A stretch of DNA of 64,000 nucleotides, from contig NZ_BMXF01000003.1 in NCBI RefSeq assembly GCF_014651615.1, positions 310,001 through 374,000 of the forward strand. The letters run 5' to 3'. The translations under genes and the position numbers were made by a program. The DNA is from Persicitalea jodogahamensis. Its GTDB lineage: Bacteria > Bacteroidota > Bacteroidia > Cytophagales > Spirosomataceae. Of the stretch, positions 45,579-53,881 are shown piece by piece (the first letter of the stretch is position 1; each line of letters begins with the position of its first letter). The notes under the pieces are model-generated. The model was given only the letters and a program-made list of their open reading frames with translations, made no database searches and was not told the origin of the DNA.

Positions 45579-45670
45579 TGCGCCCAATACGGGCACTTTA
45601 CCTCGGTTTTGGCTATCTCTCTTTTGCAAAAATAGCCGGAAGTACTTCTGCCTATCGAATTTAACTCATT

Positions 45671-46699
45671 GTGAATCAACAAATCGACGCTTTACGCGCC
45701 CTGCTTACCTCCCCTCAGAAAGTCGTCATTACCATGCACCGCGACCCTGACGCCGATGCCATGGGGTCTTCTCTGGGCTGGGCTTTGTACCTGGAAGCGA
45801 AAGGGCACAGCGTGAACGTCATCAGCCCCACCGATATCGCACCTAATCTTATGTGGATGCCTACTGCCGGGCGGGTACTTACGTACGAAGGGAACAAATC
45901 AAAACCCAAAGTCTGCAGGGAGCTGATTCAGGATGCCACCCTGGTGTGCTGTCTCGACTTTTCGGCTCTCTCCCGTTTGAAGGAGCTTGGGCGGTGGGTC
46001 AACGAAGCTCAGGGGGCAAAGCTGCTGGTGGACCACCACATTGAGCCCGAAACTTTCGCCGACATTATGGTCTGGGACACAGAGGCAGCAGCGACGGCGC
46101 AATTAATTTATAAGATTGTCAGTGAAATCGACGGTCCGGACTTTTTCGATGTACCGATGGCCGAGTGTCTTTACGCGGGCATCATGACCGATACCGGTTC
46201 GTTCCGGCACGGAAACACTACGCCGGAGGTTCACCTGGCCGTGGCCGATCTGATGCGCACGGGTTTCGAGGTAAACAAGGTGCATCGCATGATTTTTGAC
46301 AATTCGCCACTGCTGCGTATGAAATTGGTGGGCCATGTGCTGAGCGAAAAGCTGCATGTGTTGCCCGAGTACCGCACGGCTTACATGACCTTGACTGCCA
46401 CTGAACTCGAAAAGTACAAATCCGGTGCGGGTGATACGGACGGAATCGTGAACTACGGCCTTCAGGTCGAAGATGTGGTGATGTCCGTATTGTTCATCGA
46501 GCGTAAGGGAGAGGTGAAAATCTCTTTCCGGTCGTTTGGAGAGTTCTCAGTGCGCGATCTGGCCAATGCTCATTTCAACGGCGGTGGCCATCGCAATGCC
46601 TCGGGCGGGCGTACGACCATGTCGCTGGATGACACCGTCGAGCAATTTCTGAAATTCTTACCCTTTTATAAGTCTCAACTCCTGAGTGTAGAGAAATAA
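45671..46699 (+). CDS. nrnA: DHH/DHHA1 phosphoesterase, NrnA-like oligoribonuclease/pAp phosphatase
   Basis: This 342-residue protein fits the NrnA family, which degrades short RNA oligomers and 3'-phosphoadenosine 5'-phosphate. The N-terminal DHH domain shows MHRDPDADAMGSSLG, CCLDFSALSR, LLVDHHIEP and AGIMTDTGSFRHGNT, and the C-terminal DHHA1 domain shows HFNGGGHRNASGG. All metal-binding motifs are intact. The start is GTG at 45671. It is followed 110 bases later by the first FKBP lipoprotein, possibly in one operon. Confidence 0.9.
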   Translation: MNQQIDALRALLTSPQKVVITMHRDPDADAMGSSLGWALYLEAKGHSVNVISPTDIAPNLMWMPTAGRVLTYEGNKSKPKVCRELIQDATLVCCLDFSALSRLKELGRWVNEAQGAKLLVDHHIEPETFADIMVWDTEAAATAQLIYKIVSEIDGPDFFDVPMAECLYAGIMTDTGSFRHGNTTPEVHLAVADLMRTGFEVNKVHRMIFDNSPLLRMKLVGHVLSEKLHVLPEYRTAYMTLTATELEKYKSGAGDTDGIVNYGLQVEDVVMSVLFIERKGEVKISFRSFGEFSVRDLANAHFNGGGHRNASGGRTTMSLDDTVEQFLKFLPFYKSQLLSVEK

Positions 46700-46809
46700 G
46701 GACCTTTTTTTGCTTCCTTTGCACAAAAAACGGGGGAAGCGCGTTATAGCAAGTATTATTTTAGCCAAGAACCCATAAACCACTCTATTTCATTTATAAC
46801 CAAAAAACA

Positions 46810-47733
46810 ATGAACCTCAAATCGATCGGCCTCTTGCTGGGCATCTGTTTCCTGGCTGCTGCCTGCAATAAATACCGAATGCAGGTAACGGAAGACGGCC
46901 TGAAGTACCAATTCCACGAACACGACGAAGACGCCCGCAAAGCAAAAATGGGTGAAATAATGTCCTTCCACCTCGTTCTCAAAAACAGTGAGGACTCCAC
47001 CCTGCGGAACACGTATGAAGAAAATATGCCCGTGAAACTGGTTCTTCAGCAGCCTCCCTTCAAAGGTAGTTTCGAGGAAGGGCTGGCCATGCTGGCAGTT
47101 GGCGACAGTGCTACATTTTACGTAAGTGCCGATACGCTTTTTGCCAAGATGATGCAACCCATGCCTCCCATGGTGAAGAAAGGCACTGATCTGGCATTTA
47201 CGGTAAAGGTACTGGACATACAGACTTCCGAAGAATTTCAGAAAAAACAGGGCGAACTGAGTGCTGCCCAGAAAGGTATTGACGCCAAGACAATCGACAA
47301 GTACATCGCCGACAATAAGCTGGGCGACAAAATTCAGCGCACCGACTCGGGTCTGGCTTATGTCGTCGAAAGCCCCGGCTCGGGTGGTACGCCCAAAGCA
47401 GGCGACGTCGTGAAAGTACATTATACCGGAAAGCTGCTTGATGGCACTGTCTTCGATAGCTCCAAGGGCAATCCGCAGACCAATGGCGAACCCATCGACT
47501 TCCGTGTTGGCGTAGGTATGGTAATTCCCGGCTGGGAAGAAGGCATCATGTCGATGAAAAAAGGCGAAAAGCGGATGATGATTATCCCGTCGGGTCTGGC
47601 GTACGGCACCGAAGGCAATCAGGGTATTCCACCCAACGCGGTACTACTGTTTGATGTCGAACTGGTCGATTTCTCTACGCCTCCGCCGAGTGCCAACCCC
47701 GGACCAGGAATGCCGGGCAGTGTGCCACAATAA
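46810..47733 (+). CDS. FKBP-type peptidyl-prolyl isomerase lipoprotein with two FKBP domains
   Basis: This 307-residue lipoprotein (lipobox FLAAAC, Cys19) has a degenerate N-terminal FKBP-like domain (about 25-140) and a canonical C-terminal FKBP domain (about 185-285: VVKVHYTGKLLDGTVFDSS, VIPGWEEGIMSMKKGEKR, GLAYGTEGNQGIPPNAVL). It should assist folding of periplasmic or outer-membrane proteins. A second FKBP-type lipoprotein follows. A Pro-rich tail ends the protein. Confidence 0.92.
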   Translation: MNLKSIGLLLGICFLAAACNKYRMQVTEDGLKYQFHEHDEDARKAKMGEIMSFHLVLKNSEDSTLRNTYEENMPVKLVLQQPPFKGSFEEGLAMLAVGDSATFYVSADTLFAKMMQPMPPMVKKGTDLAFTVKVLDIQTSEEFQKKQGELSAAQKGIDAKTIDKYIADNKLGDKIQRTDSGLAYVVESPGSGGTPKAGDVVKVHYTGKLLDGTVFDSSKGNPQTNGEPIDFRVGVGMVIPGWEEGIMSMKKGEKRMMIIPSGLAYGTEGNQGIPPNAVLLFDVELVDFSTPPPSANPGPGMPGSVPQ

Positions 47734-47740
47734 GGAGATA

Positions 47741-47790
47741 CCAGATTTTAGATTTTAGACGTTGGAGATTGGAAATGATCCAATCTCCAA
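47741..47790. repeat. low-complexity repeat with perfect hairpin
   Basis: A TTTAGA-rich stretch (about 47748-47760) is followed by a perfect 11-base hairpin (47762-47772 with 47780-47790, loop AAATGAT). The TTTAGATT-TGGA texture recurs at 61864-61905. The hairpin may end transcription of the first FKBP gene, but no T run follows. Confidence 0.45.
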
Positions 47791-47812
47791 TACTATTTAA
47801 TTACTTTGCTGA

Positions 47813-48721
47813 ATGCTTGAATTGCGAAAATACGGCTGGATTGTAGGGTTGAGTTTGATGCTGGGTTGTTACCTGTCGGCTTGCAAAGATGTGTCTAACC
47901 AGATCGGTAACGACAAAAAAGTGCAAAACGACGAGGAAATTCGTGCCTATCTGGCTGCGAATAACATCACAGCGCAAAGCACAAAGGAAGGGCTGTATTA
48001 TAAGGTGGTATCGAAAGGTGCGAGCGGGCAGAAAGCAGTAGTTGGCGACGAAATCAAGGTATCGTACATCGCCCGGCGACTGGACGGGGTATTGGTGGAT
48101 AGCAGCCAACTGCGACTGAACATTCCTTCCCGTGCCATTTACTCCATTTCGAGACTTCCCTATTTGTCCGATGAGGCAATGGCGCTGGTATTTGGCACGC
48201 CTTTGCTGGCGGAGGGTGACTCGGCTACTCTTCTGGTACCATCGCATCTGGTACAGAGACCCGCGGGCATCGATGGAAATTTATTGTTCCCGGCATACAC
48301 TCCCTTACGGGTTGACCTGAAAGTAGTTTCAATCAATACAGAAGCTGAGCAGATCGATGCTTTCATTCGGGAGCAGGGGATTTTCATCAGCGAGACGACC
48401 GAAAGCGGTCTTCGCTTTGGCAAAACCGTTTCGAAGCCTGATTCGGTACTGCTGAAAACGGGTGACAAGGCATCGGTCAAGTATACGGGCCGTTTGCTCA
48501 ACAATACGATTTTCGACTCGGGTACCATCACCGAAACAATAGGTAGTTCCAGTTCGGTGAAGGGTTTTGCAGAAGGCATTGCGAAGATGCGTGTGGGTGA
48601 AAAAGCCAATCTGATTTTTCCTTCTTCGCTTGGCTACGGTGCCCCGGGAAGGCCAGAGGCAGGAATTCCTGGTTTATCTGCCCTGTACTTTGAGGTCGAG
48701 GTACTTTCCAAAACGCAATAA
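47813..48721 (+). CDS. FKBP-type peptidyl-prolyl isomerase lipoprotein (divergent)
   Basis: This 302-residue lipoprotein (lipobox YLSAC, Cys24) carries two FKBP-like domains, both less canonical than in the upstream gene: about 65-170 (EIKVSYIARRLDGVLVDSS) and about 215-300 (KASVKYTGRLLNNTIFDSG, GFAEGIAKMRVGEKANLIFP, SLGYGAPGRPEAGIPG). It is probably a periplasmic chaperone or isomerase. Relatives include the gliding-associated isomerase GldI, but nothing here proves a gliding role. It ends at a strong hairpin terminator. Confidence 0.85.
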   Translation: MLELRKYGWIVGLSLMLGCYLSACKDVSNQIGNDKKVQNDEEIRAYLAANNITAQSTKEGLYYKVVSKGASGQKAVVGDEIKVSYIARRLDGVLVDSSQLRLNIPSRAIYSISRLPYLSDEAMALVFGTPLLAEGDSATLLVPSHLVQRPAGIDGNLLFPAYTPLRVDLKVVSINTEAEQIDAFIREQGIFISETTESGLRFGKTVSKPDSVLLKTGDKASVKYTGRLLNNTIFDSGTITETIGSSSSVKGFAEGIAKMRVGEKANLIFPSSLGYGAPGRPEAGIPGLSALYFEVEVLSKTQ

Positions 48722-48742
48722 CTATTCTTCACGATTTTGGTG

Positions 48743-48771
48743 AAAGGGCTGCAATTTGCAGCCCTTTTTTT
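48743..48771 (+). terminator. intrinsic terminator of the FKBP operon
   Basis: A 10-base GC-rich stem (48743-48752 with 48758-48767), loop AATTT, followed by a T run to 48771. Textbook form, 22 bases after the FKBP stop. Confidence 0.85.
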
Positions 48772-48837
48772 GTTAGTAGATATGTCATGGTTGTGTAAAA
48801 TGCGGTTTTCAGCCGGGCTTATTCGATAAATTGGCAA

Positions 48838-48845
48838 TACCTTTG
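48838..48845 (+). promoter_or_regulatory. candidate -7 element of pafA-like gene
   Basis: TACCTTTG matches TAnnTTTG exactly, predicting a leader of about 34 bases before the ATG at 48886. No good -33 element was found. Confidence 0.5.
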
Positions 48846-48885
48846 CCCAAAATAGAATCCAAAAGCCTTTTAGTCCTTACTCCTT

Positions 48886-50535
48886 ATGTCAATTGACCGT
48901 CTGAAATCAGCCATTGTGCTCATTATGCTTAGTATGGCGACGCTCCCTGCCGTTGCCCAAAGTCCTGCTAAAAAGACCGCCCCGCTGGCACGTCCCAAAA
49001 TGGTAGTGGGTATCGTAGTAGATCAGATGCGGTACGATTATCTCTACCGCTTTTACGATAAATATGGCGAAGGCGGACTGAAACGGCTGATGAACGAAGG
49101 CTTCAACTGCCGTAACAACCACTATCCCTATGCGCTCACAGTCACAGCAGCGGGGCATTCCGCGGTGTACACGGGTTCGGTGCCCGCTATCAACGGCATC
49201 GTTGGGAACGAGTGGTTCGACCCCATTGTGGGCCAGAGCGTATACTGCGCCGAAGATAGCACCGTGACGACTGTGGGTAGTTCCAACGCCTCCGCCGGAA
49301 AAATGTCCCCCAAGAACTTACTCACCAGCACCATCACTGATCAATTGCAGATCGGTACCAATTTCCGATCCAAGACGGTGGGTATCGCTATTAAAGACCG
49401 TGGCGCTATCCTGCCAGCCGGCCATGCGGCCACGGGTGCCTACTGGTTCGATGCCAAGACGGGGAACTGGATCACCAGTACTTTTTATACCAACGAACTA
49501 CCCAAGTGGGTGCAGGACATGAATGATAAAAAGCTGCCTGCTGCCTACATGAAGGAAGGCTGGAAAACGCTGCTGCCGCTCGATCAGTACGTGGAAAGTA
49601 CGCCCGACGACAAACCTTATGAAACCAAAATGGCGGGCAACAAGACTTCTGCTTTCCCTTATAATTTTGGAGAAAACGGCTTTGGGCAGGTGGCATCCAC
49701 GCCGTTTGGCAACACGATTACCAAAGACATGGCCATCGCCGCCATTAAAGGCGAGAATATGGGGAAAGGCCAGCAAACCGATTTTCTGGCGGTGAGTTTT
49801 TCGTCACCCGACTACGTCGGTCACGCTTTTGGTCCTAATTCGATTGAGGCAGAGGATATCTATTTGCGATTGGACAGAGAGTTTGCTGAGTTTTTTGCAT
49901 TTCTGGACAGCTGGACCGGTAAAGGCAACTACACTGTTTTCCTGACGGCAGACCATGGCGTGATGGACGTGCCCGGCTTTTGGACGGAGCATCGCCTGCC
50001 TGCCGGCTTGCTGAATACGGGCGATATGAACAGCACGTTGAAACAGGCACTGGAAGGTGCATTTGGCAAAGGAGACTACATTCGGGCTAACGACAATTAC
50101 CAGCTTTACCTGAACAAGACTACGTTGAAAGACAAAAAAATAGAGGTGGAAGATGTGTACGAGGTAGTGCGGGAGGCTTTGTTGCCCCTGTCCGGTGTTG
50201 CCGATGTTATCAATCTTAAAGACCTGGGTGAAAGCCATCTTAACAGCTTCCAGCTGGAATTGTATAAGAATGGCACCAATGCGAAGCGGAGCGGTGATAT
50301 TCAGATTGTATTACAGCCGGGCTGGTTTGCCGGCCGCTCCACCGGAACTACCCACGGCTCTCCCTATAACTACGACACGCATGTGCCGCTGTTGTTCTAC
50401 GGCTGGGGCATACCGAAAGGCGAAACTCTCCGCCGTACCTCTATTGCCGATATCGCGCCGACAGTAGCCGCCCTGCTGCATATTCTGGCGCCCAGCGGAA
50501 CGGTGGGAAATCCGATCCCGGAAGCATTGAAATGA
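48886..50535 (+). CDS. PafA-type alkaline phosphatase
   Basis: This 549-residue exported enzyme (signal peptide to about MATLPAVAQ) matches PafA, the calcium-activated, phosphate-insensitive monoesterase of Bacteroidota. With a constant offset of 8 from PafA numbering (from memory), the metal Asp is Asp46 (VVDQMRYD), the nucleophile Thr87 (ALTVTAAGHS), the phosphate-binding Asn108 (GNEWFD), and Lys170 and Arg172 (IKDRG). Further metal ligands lie in SPDYVGHAFG, TADHGV and GTTHGSP. It releases inorganic phosphate from many phosphomonoesters in the periplasm. It has its own promoter and a long terminator hairpin. Confidence 0.92.
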   Translation: MSIDRLKSAIVLIMLSMATLPAVAQSPAKKTAPLARPKMVVGIVVDQMRYDYLYRFYDKYGEGGLKRLMNEGFNCRNNHYPYALTVTAAGHSAVYTGSVPAINGIVGNEWFDPIVGQSVYCAEDSTVTTVGSSNASAGKMSPKNLLTSTITDQLQIGTNFRSKTVGIAIKDRGAILPAGHAATGAYWFDAKTGNWITSTFYTNELPKWVQDMNDKKLPAAYMKEGWKTLLPLDQYVESTPDDKPYETKMAGNKTSAFPYNFGENGFGQVASTPFGNTITKDMAIAAIKGENMGKGQQTDFLAVSFSSPDYVGHAFGPNSIEAEDIYLRLDREFAEFFAFLDSWTGKGNYTVFLTADHGVMDVPGFWTEHRLPAGLLNTGDMNSTLKQALEGAFGKGDYIRANDNYQLYLNKTTLKDKKIEVEDVYEVVREALLPLSGVADVINLKDLGESHLNSFQLELYKNGTNAKRSGDIQIVLQPGWFAGRSTGTTHGSPYNYDTHVPLLFYGWGIPKGETLRRTSIADIAPTVAALLHILAPSGTVGNPIPEALK

Positions 50536-50600
50536 GCTAAATACTGCAAAACCTGAGATTCGAAGCTCTTACTCACCTATAAATCTGGCCTTCTGGCCAA

Positions 50601-50654
50601 AAAGTAACAGCCCATAAGTACAGCAAACTTGCTGTACTTATGGGCTGTTACTTT
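50601..50654. terminator. very long perfect hairpin, bidirectional terminator
   Basis: A perfect 26-base inverted repeat (50601-50626 with 50629-50654) with only 2 unpaired central bases. It lies between the convergent stops of the PafA gene (50535) and the LytTR gene (50676). Confidence 0.8.
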
Positions 50655-50675
50655 GACATTTGGACACGCGAAGCG

Positions 50676-51413
50676 CTACAAACTCATCAAGTCTTTGAAT
50701 CGAATCGCCTGCCTACGGGAGATTTCGATACGGTCGCCGCCTTGGAGGGTGACAAGCAAGCCGCCGCTAAACCACGGTTCAATTTTTTCAACCCATTGCA
50801 GGTTGATAATGTGTTTGCGGTTAGCGCGGAAATAGTTTTCGGGATCTAGCCGGTCTTCCAGGCTGTTGAGCGATTTAAGAACAAGCGGTTTCTGATCGTC
50901 GAAGTGCAGCCGCACGTAGTTACCCATCGACTCGAATAGACGAATTTTTCCCAACAACACGAACCAGCATTTCTCTCCGTCTTTAATAAAAACTTTGTCG
51001 TTCTGCCCCAGTACCCGACTGGCGCGCTCGGGTGTTTCGGCGGTGGACTCTTCGTGATGCTCGCGGTCCTCCTCAACCCGCTGAATAGCGTCCTTCAATC
51101 GTTCGCTATCGATGGGTTTCAGCAGGTAGTCCAGCGCGTTGAACTCAAACGCCTTGATAGCGTAATCGTCGTAGGCGGTAGTGAAAATCACATCAGGAGC
51201 TTTGCCTTCTATGGAAGTAAGTAGTTCGAAACCGTTCTTTCCGGGCATCTGAATATCCAGGAAAAGCAGTTCGGGCTGTAATTCGGTAATTAAACCCAGG
51301 GCTTCTTCTGCATTAGCAGCTTCACCCACAATCTCAATTTTGTGGTAGGGTTCAAGCAAGCGTTTCAGTTCATTGCGGGCGAGCCGCTCATCGTCGATGA
51401 TTAGGGTTCTCAT
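50676..51413 (-). CDS. LytTR-family response regulator
   Basis: This 245-residue regulator has a receiver domain (acidic pair in LIIDDER, phospho-acceptor Asp53 in FLDIQMPG, Thr in TTAYDDYA, Lys in YLLKPID) and a LytTR DNA-binding domain (residues about 140-245: KIRLFESMGNYVRLHF, FRANRKHIINLQWVEKIEPW). It is the distal gene of a pair with the LytS-type kinase 38 bases upstream. Its targets are unknown. Confidence 0.93.
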   Translation of the reverse strand: MRTLIIDDERLARNELKRLLEPYHKIEIVGEAANAEEALGLITELQPELLFLDIQMPGKNGFELLTSIEGKAPDVIFTTAYDDYAIKAFEFNALDYLLKPIDSERLKDAIQRVEEDREHHEESTAETPERASRVLGQNDKVFIKDGEKCWFVLLGKIRLFESMGNYVRLHFDDQKPLVLKSLNSLEDRLDPENYFRANRKHIINLQWVEKIEPWFSGGLLVTLQGGDRIEISRRQAIRFKDLMSL

Positions 51414-51451
51414 GGCTTATGTATTTGGAGGTTTAAGATAGACGGTTCTGG

Positions 51452-52528
51452 TTACTCTGCCTGGGTTCGCTCAGGAACCTGGCCATTGTAGCGCATCAGG
51501 CCTTCGGAGAGCATAGGGATAATAATTTCGGAGCAAACGATGTCGTCCTTTTCCTGGTAAATTCTGAACGAAGCTTCTTTTCCGTACAGAATGGACAGCC
51601 GTTCGGCAGTGTTCAAAAGTCCAACGCCCCCTGAATCGGTGTTGCCGAGGGTACCCGTATTCTTGATGCAGATCATCAATTCATTGTTTTCCAAGGAGGA
51701 CTCCACAGTCAGCTTGCCTCCTTTGGCAAGTTTGGATACACCATGTTTGATACCGTTTTCGACCAGCGTCTGCAACATCATGGGTGGTACTTGCCAGTAA
51801 AGCGTTTTCGGATCAGCGATTATCTTGTAGTTGAGGCGCTCTTCGTAACGAACTTTTTCCAGTTCGAGGTAATCCTCCACCGTTTTGAGCTCTTCCCGGA
51901 GTTCCACCGTCTTTCGACGGTCGGCCAGCAAAGAATTTCTTAAAATATTCGATAGTTGGGTGATACTGTGCTGTGCTTTCGTAGGATCTTCGGACACCAG
52001 AGCCCGGATGCTGTTAAGTGCGTTGAAGGTAAAGTGCGGGTTGAGCTGGGAGCGAAGTACCTTGGCTTCGGCCTCACGCATGGAGGTTTTCAGCATGATT
52101 TTTTCCAGCTCGGTCAGCCGGGTCTGCTCTACATAGTGATACACCGTGTAGGCAAGCACCCATGTAAGCATATTCTTACACCAGGCCGAAATGTACCCCC
52201 AGAAGGCAAAAGGCTGGTTGGCCAGATTGTAGGCAATGGTTTCGTGATCAAGCCGGATATTGACCATCGACATGATCGCCCCCAGAATAATGACCGAAGC
52301 TATGACTCTGAAGGCCAGCCTTGGAAGCGGCAGTGTGGACCAGTTCCAGCGCCGGACAATAAGCCGATAGATATGCGTAAGCCCGATAGCCAGGAATATA
52401 TTGGCCACGCTGAGCAGAAAGTACTCTAGATCGAATCCGTACTCGGCCGTGTAGATGACAAATTCGTACATCATCAGGGCCGTCCAGCCTACAATTTGGA
52501 GCGTCCAGTATATCCTTGATTTGGACAT
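51452..52528 (-). CDS. LytS-type sensor histidine kinase, 4-TM
   Basis: This 358-residue kinase has about four membrane segments in residues 8-135. The catalytic core follows: LRSQLNPHFTFNALNSIRAL (H-box), LQTLVENGIKHG (N-box), IKNTGTLGNTDSGGVGLLNT (G-boxes, with Asn-Thr in place of Asp-Asn as in some LytS proteins). It lacks a separate periplasmic sensor, so it may sense a membrane state or a small ligand. It is cotranscribed with the LytTR regulator. Confidence 0.9.
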   Translation of the reverse strand: MSKSRIYWTLQIVGWTALMMYEFVIYTAEYGFDLEYFLLSVANIFLAIGLTHIYRLIVRRWNWSTLPLPRLAFRVIASVIILGAIMSMVNIRLDHETIAYNLANQPFAFWGYISAWCKNMLTWVLAYTVYHYVEQTRLTELEKIMLKTSMREAEAKVLRSQLNPHFTFNALNSIRALVSEDPTKAQHSITQLSNILRNSLLADRRKTVELREELKTVEDYLELEKVRYEERLNYKIIADPKTLYWQVPPMMLQTLVENGIKHGVSKLAKGGKLTVESSLENNELMICIKNTGTLGNTDSGGVGLLNTAERLSILYGKEASFRIYQEKDDIVCSEIIIPMLSEGLMRYNGQVPERTQAE

Positions 52529-52684
52529 TTTAGCTTGCCTGATAACTTGAATTTTTAGCGATAAAGAGCAAAAAGGGGCTATGGCCGCTCAATGTCTAAG
52601 AACAACAGGCAAGCTAGGAAAAGATTCTGAGCAAAAGGGAGGCCAATTACACCAAAGGGAAAGAACCTTTACAGACGGTTGGAA

Positions 52685-53326
52685 TCAGTTGTACGGAACG
52701 TCGAGTGAGAGGAGGTGTGTAATGTCATTGCCTGAGACAAAGGCGAATTTTTGTTCGTCGTAAGAGTAATTGATACGGTATAGACACAGGTTGCTGTGTT
52801 CGTACTTGTCCATAGCGGTCAAAGGTTCATCAAAAAGCAAAGTAAGCAGAATCCGCATGGCCCGCCCGTGCATGGCAATCAGGATAGTGCGTTCCTGAGG
52901 GCGGGAGAGAATCAGATCCATGACGGGTTTTTGCCGGAGTCGAACCTGAGCGGGGCTTTCGCCTTCTTCGCAAGGCATGTCAACGTCACCATTTTGCCAG
53001 GCGACAATCAGCTCCCGGTAGTAACCCTGGTCTTTATCATTGGGCATCCGGCCCTCCCGGCAGCCCCAACTGATCTCGTTCAAACCTGCGTGACTTTCCC
53101 AGGGAATTCCGGAATCAATAAAATTTTGCACCGATTGTACAGTGCGCTGCAATTTGGAGGTGTAAATTTTGTCAAAGGGCACGTGCTGGTAAGCGTCGTA
53201 GAAAGCTTCGGCCTGCGCTTTGCCCCATTCATTGAGCGTAGTGTCGACACCGCTGCCCTGCACGATACCGTTGCGATTGTGGTCAGTTTCGCCGTGACGG
53301 ATGAGGTAGATCGTTTTCCTTTTCAA
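52685..53326 (-). CDS. histidine phosphatase (phosphoglycerate mutase-like) family protein
   Basis: This 213-residue protein has the family signature IYLIRHGETDHNRNG with the phospho-His, the Arg in YTSKLQRTVQS, Glu in GLNEISWGCREGRM and the second His in MHGRAMRIL. The reading frame is open further up to 53404, but that part overlaps a -7 promoter element at 53399-53392 and would start with TTG. I therefore place the start at the TTG at 53326, giving LKRKTIYLIRHG. Its substrate (phosphosugar, nucleotide or other) is not evident. The start codon is the least certain part. Confidence 0.8.
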   Translation of the reverse strand: MKRKTIYLIRHGETDHNRNGIVQGSGVDTTLNEWGKAQAEAFYDAYQHVPFDKIYTSKLQRTVQSVQNFIDSGIPWESHAGLNEISWGCREGRMPNDKDQGYYRELIVAWQNGDVDMPCEEGESPAQVRLRQKPVMDLILSRPQERTILIAMHGRAMRILLTLLFDEPLTAMDKYEHSNLCLYRINYSYDEQKFAFVSGNDITHLLSLDVPYN

Positions 53327-53391
53327 TCGAATTTGTACTTTATTGATAAATATTTTGTCAAAAAGTCGTTTTCTAGCGTAATTTGCCCATA

Positions 53392-53424
53392 CAAATTTAG
53401 ACAAAAAAAAGAATGTTTAACAAA
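53392..53424 (-). promoter_or_regulatory. candidate promoter of the histidine phosphatase gene
   Basis: On the minus strand TTTG (53424-53421), 21 bases and TAAATTTG (53399-53392) fit the -33/-7 pattern. The predicted transcript starts near 53386, so the first 18 bases of the open frame would not be transcribed. The -33 element lies within the first codons of the divergent thioesterase gene. Confidence 0.4.
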
Positions 53425-53835
53425 TCATTTGATCTTGGCTTCCTCCGGAACCTAAATCCAAACACCATTGACAAACAGCTTGGTATTGAATTTACCGAAA
53501 TTGGCGAGGACTTTATCACTGCCAAAATGCCGGTGGATCATCGCACTCATCAGCCTTTCGGGATTCTGCACGGCGGGGCGTCGGTGGTACTGGCGGAGTC
53601 GCTTGGCAGTGTGGCCTCCCTGCTGAGTCTGCCCGATCCCGAGAAGCAGCGGGCCGTCGGGCTGGAAATCAGCGCCAACCATATTCGGGCAGTGCGGGAA
53701 GGCTGGGTGTACGGGCGGGTGACGGCCCTGCACGTGGGCCGCTCGACGCACGTGTGGGATATCAAAATCACCAACGAAGCCGGAAAGCTTGTGTGCGTAA
53801 GTCGGCTGACGGTGGCAGTTATTGATGCAAAATGA
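53413..53835 (+). CDS. hotdog-fold thioesterase, likely MenI-type DHNA-CoA hydrolase
   Basis: This 140-residue protein fits the PaaI/YdiI hotdog family: HQPFGILHGGASVVLAESLG contains the HGG motif and the catalytic Glu, followed by GLEISANHIRAVREG and VYGRVTALHVGRSTHVWDI. YdiI-like enzymes hydrolyse 1,4-dihydroxy-2-naphthoyl-CoA in menaquinone synthesis. The adjacent downstream isochorismate synthase gene supports that role, though the family also hydrolyses other aroyl-CoA esters. Confidence 0.82.
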   Translation: MFNKSFDLGFLRNLNPNTIDKQLGIEFTEIGEDFITAKMPVDHRTHQPFGILHGGASVVLAESLGSVASLLSLPDPEKQRAVGLEISANHIRAVREGWVYGRVTALHVGRSTHVWDIKITNEAGKLVCVSRLTVAVIDAK

Positions 53836-53881
53836 TGCGTTGTAAGAAACAATTTAGGGGACTTGGTGTGTTATTTAACCG

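Noticed and set aside
53327-53404. Upstream extension of the histidine phosphatase gene
   Set aside because: It starts with TTG and contains a -7 promoter element, so the extension is probably not fully transcribed.
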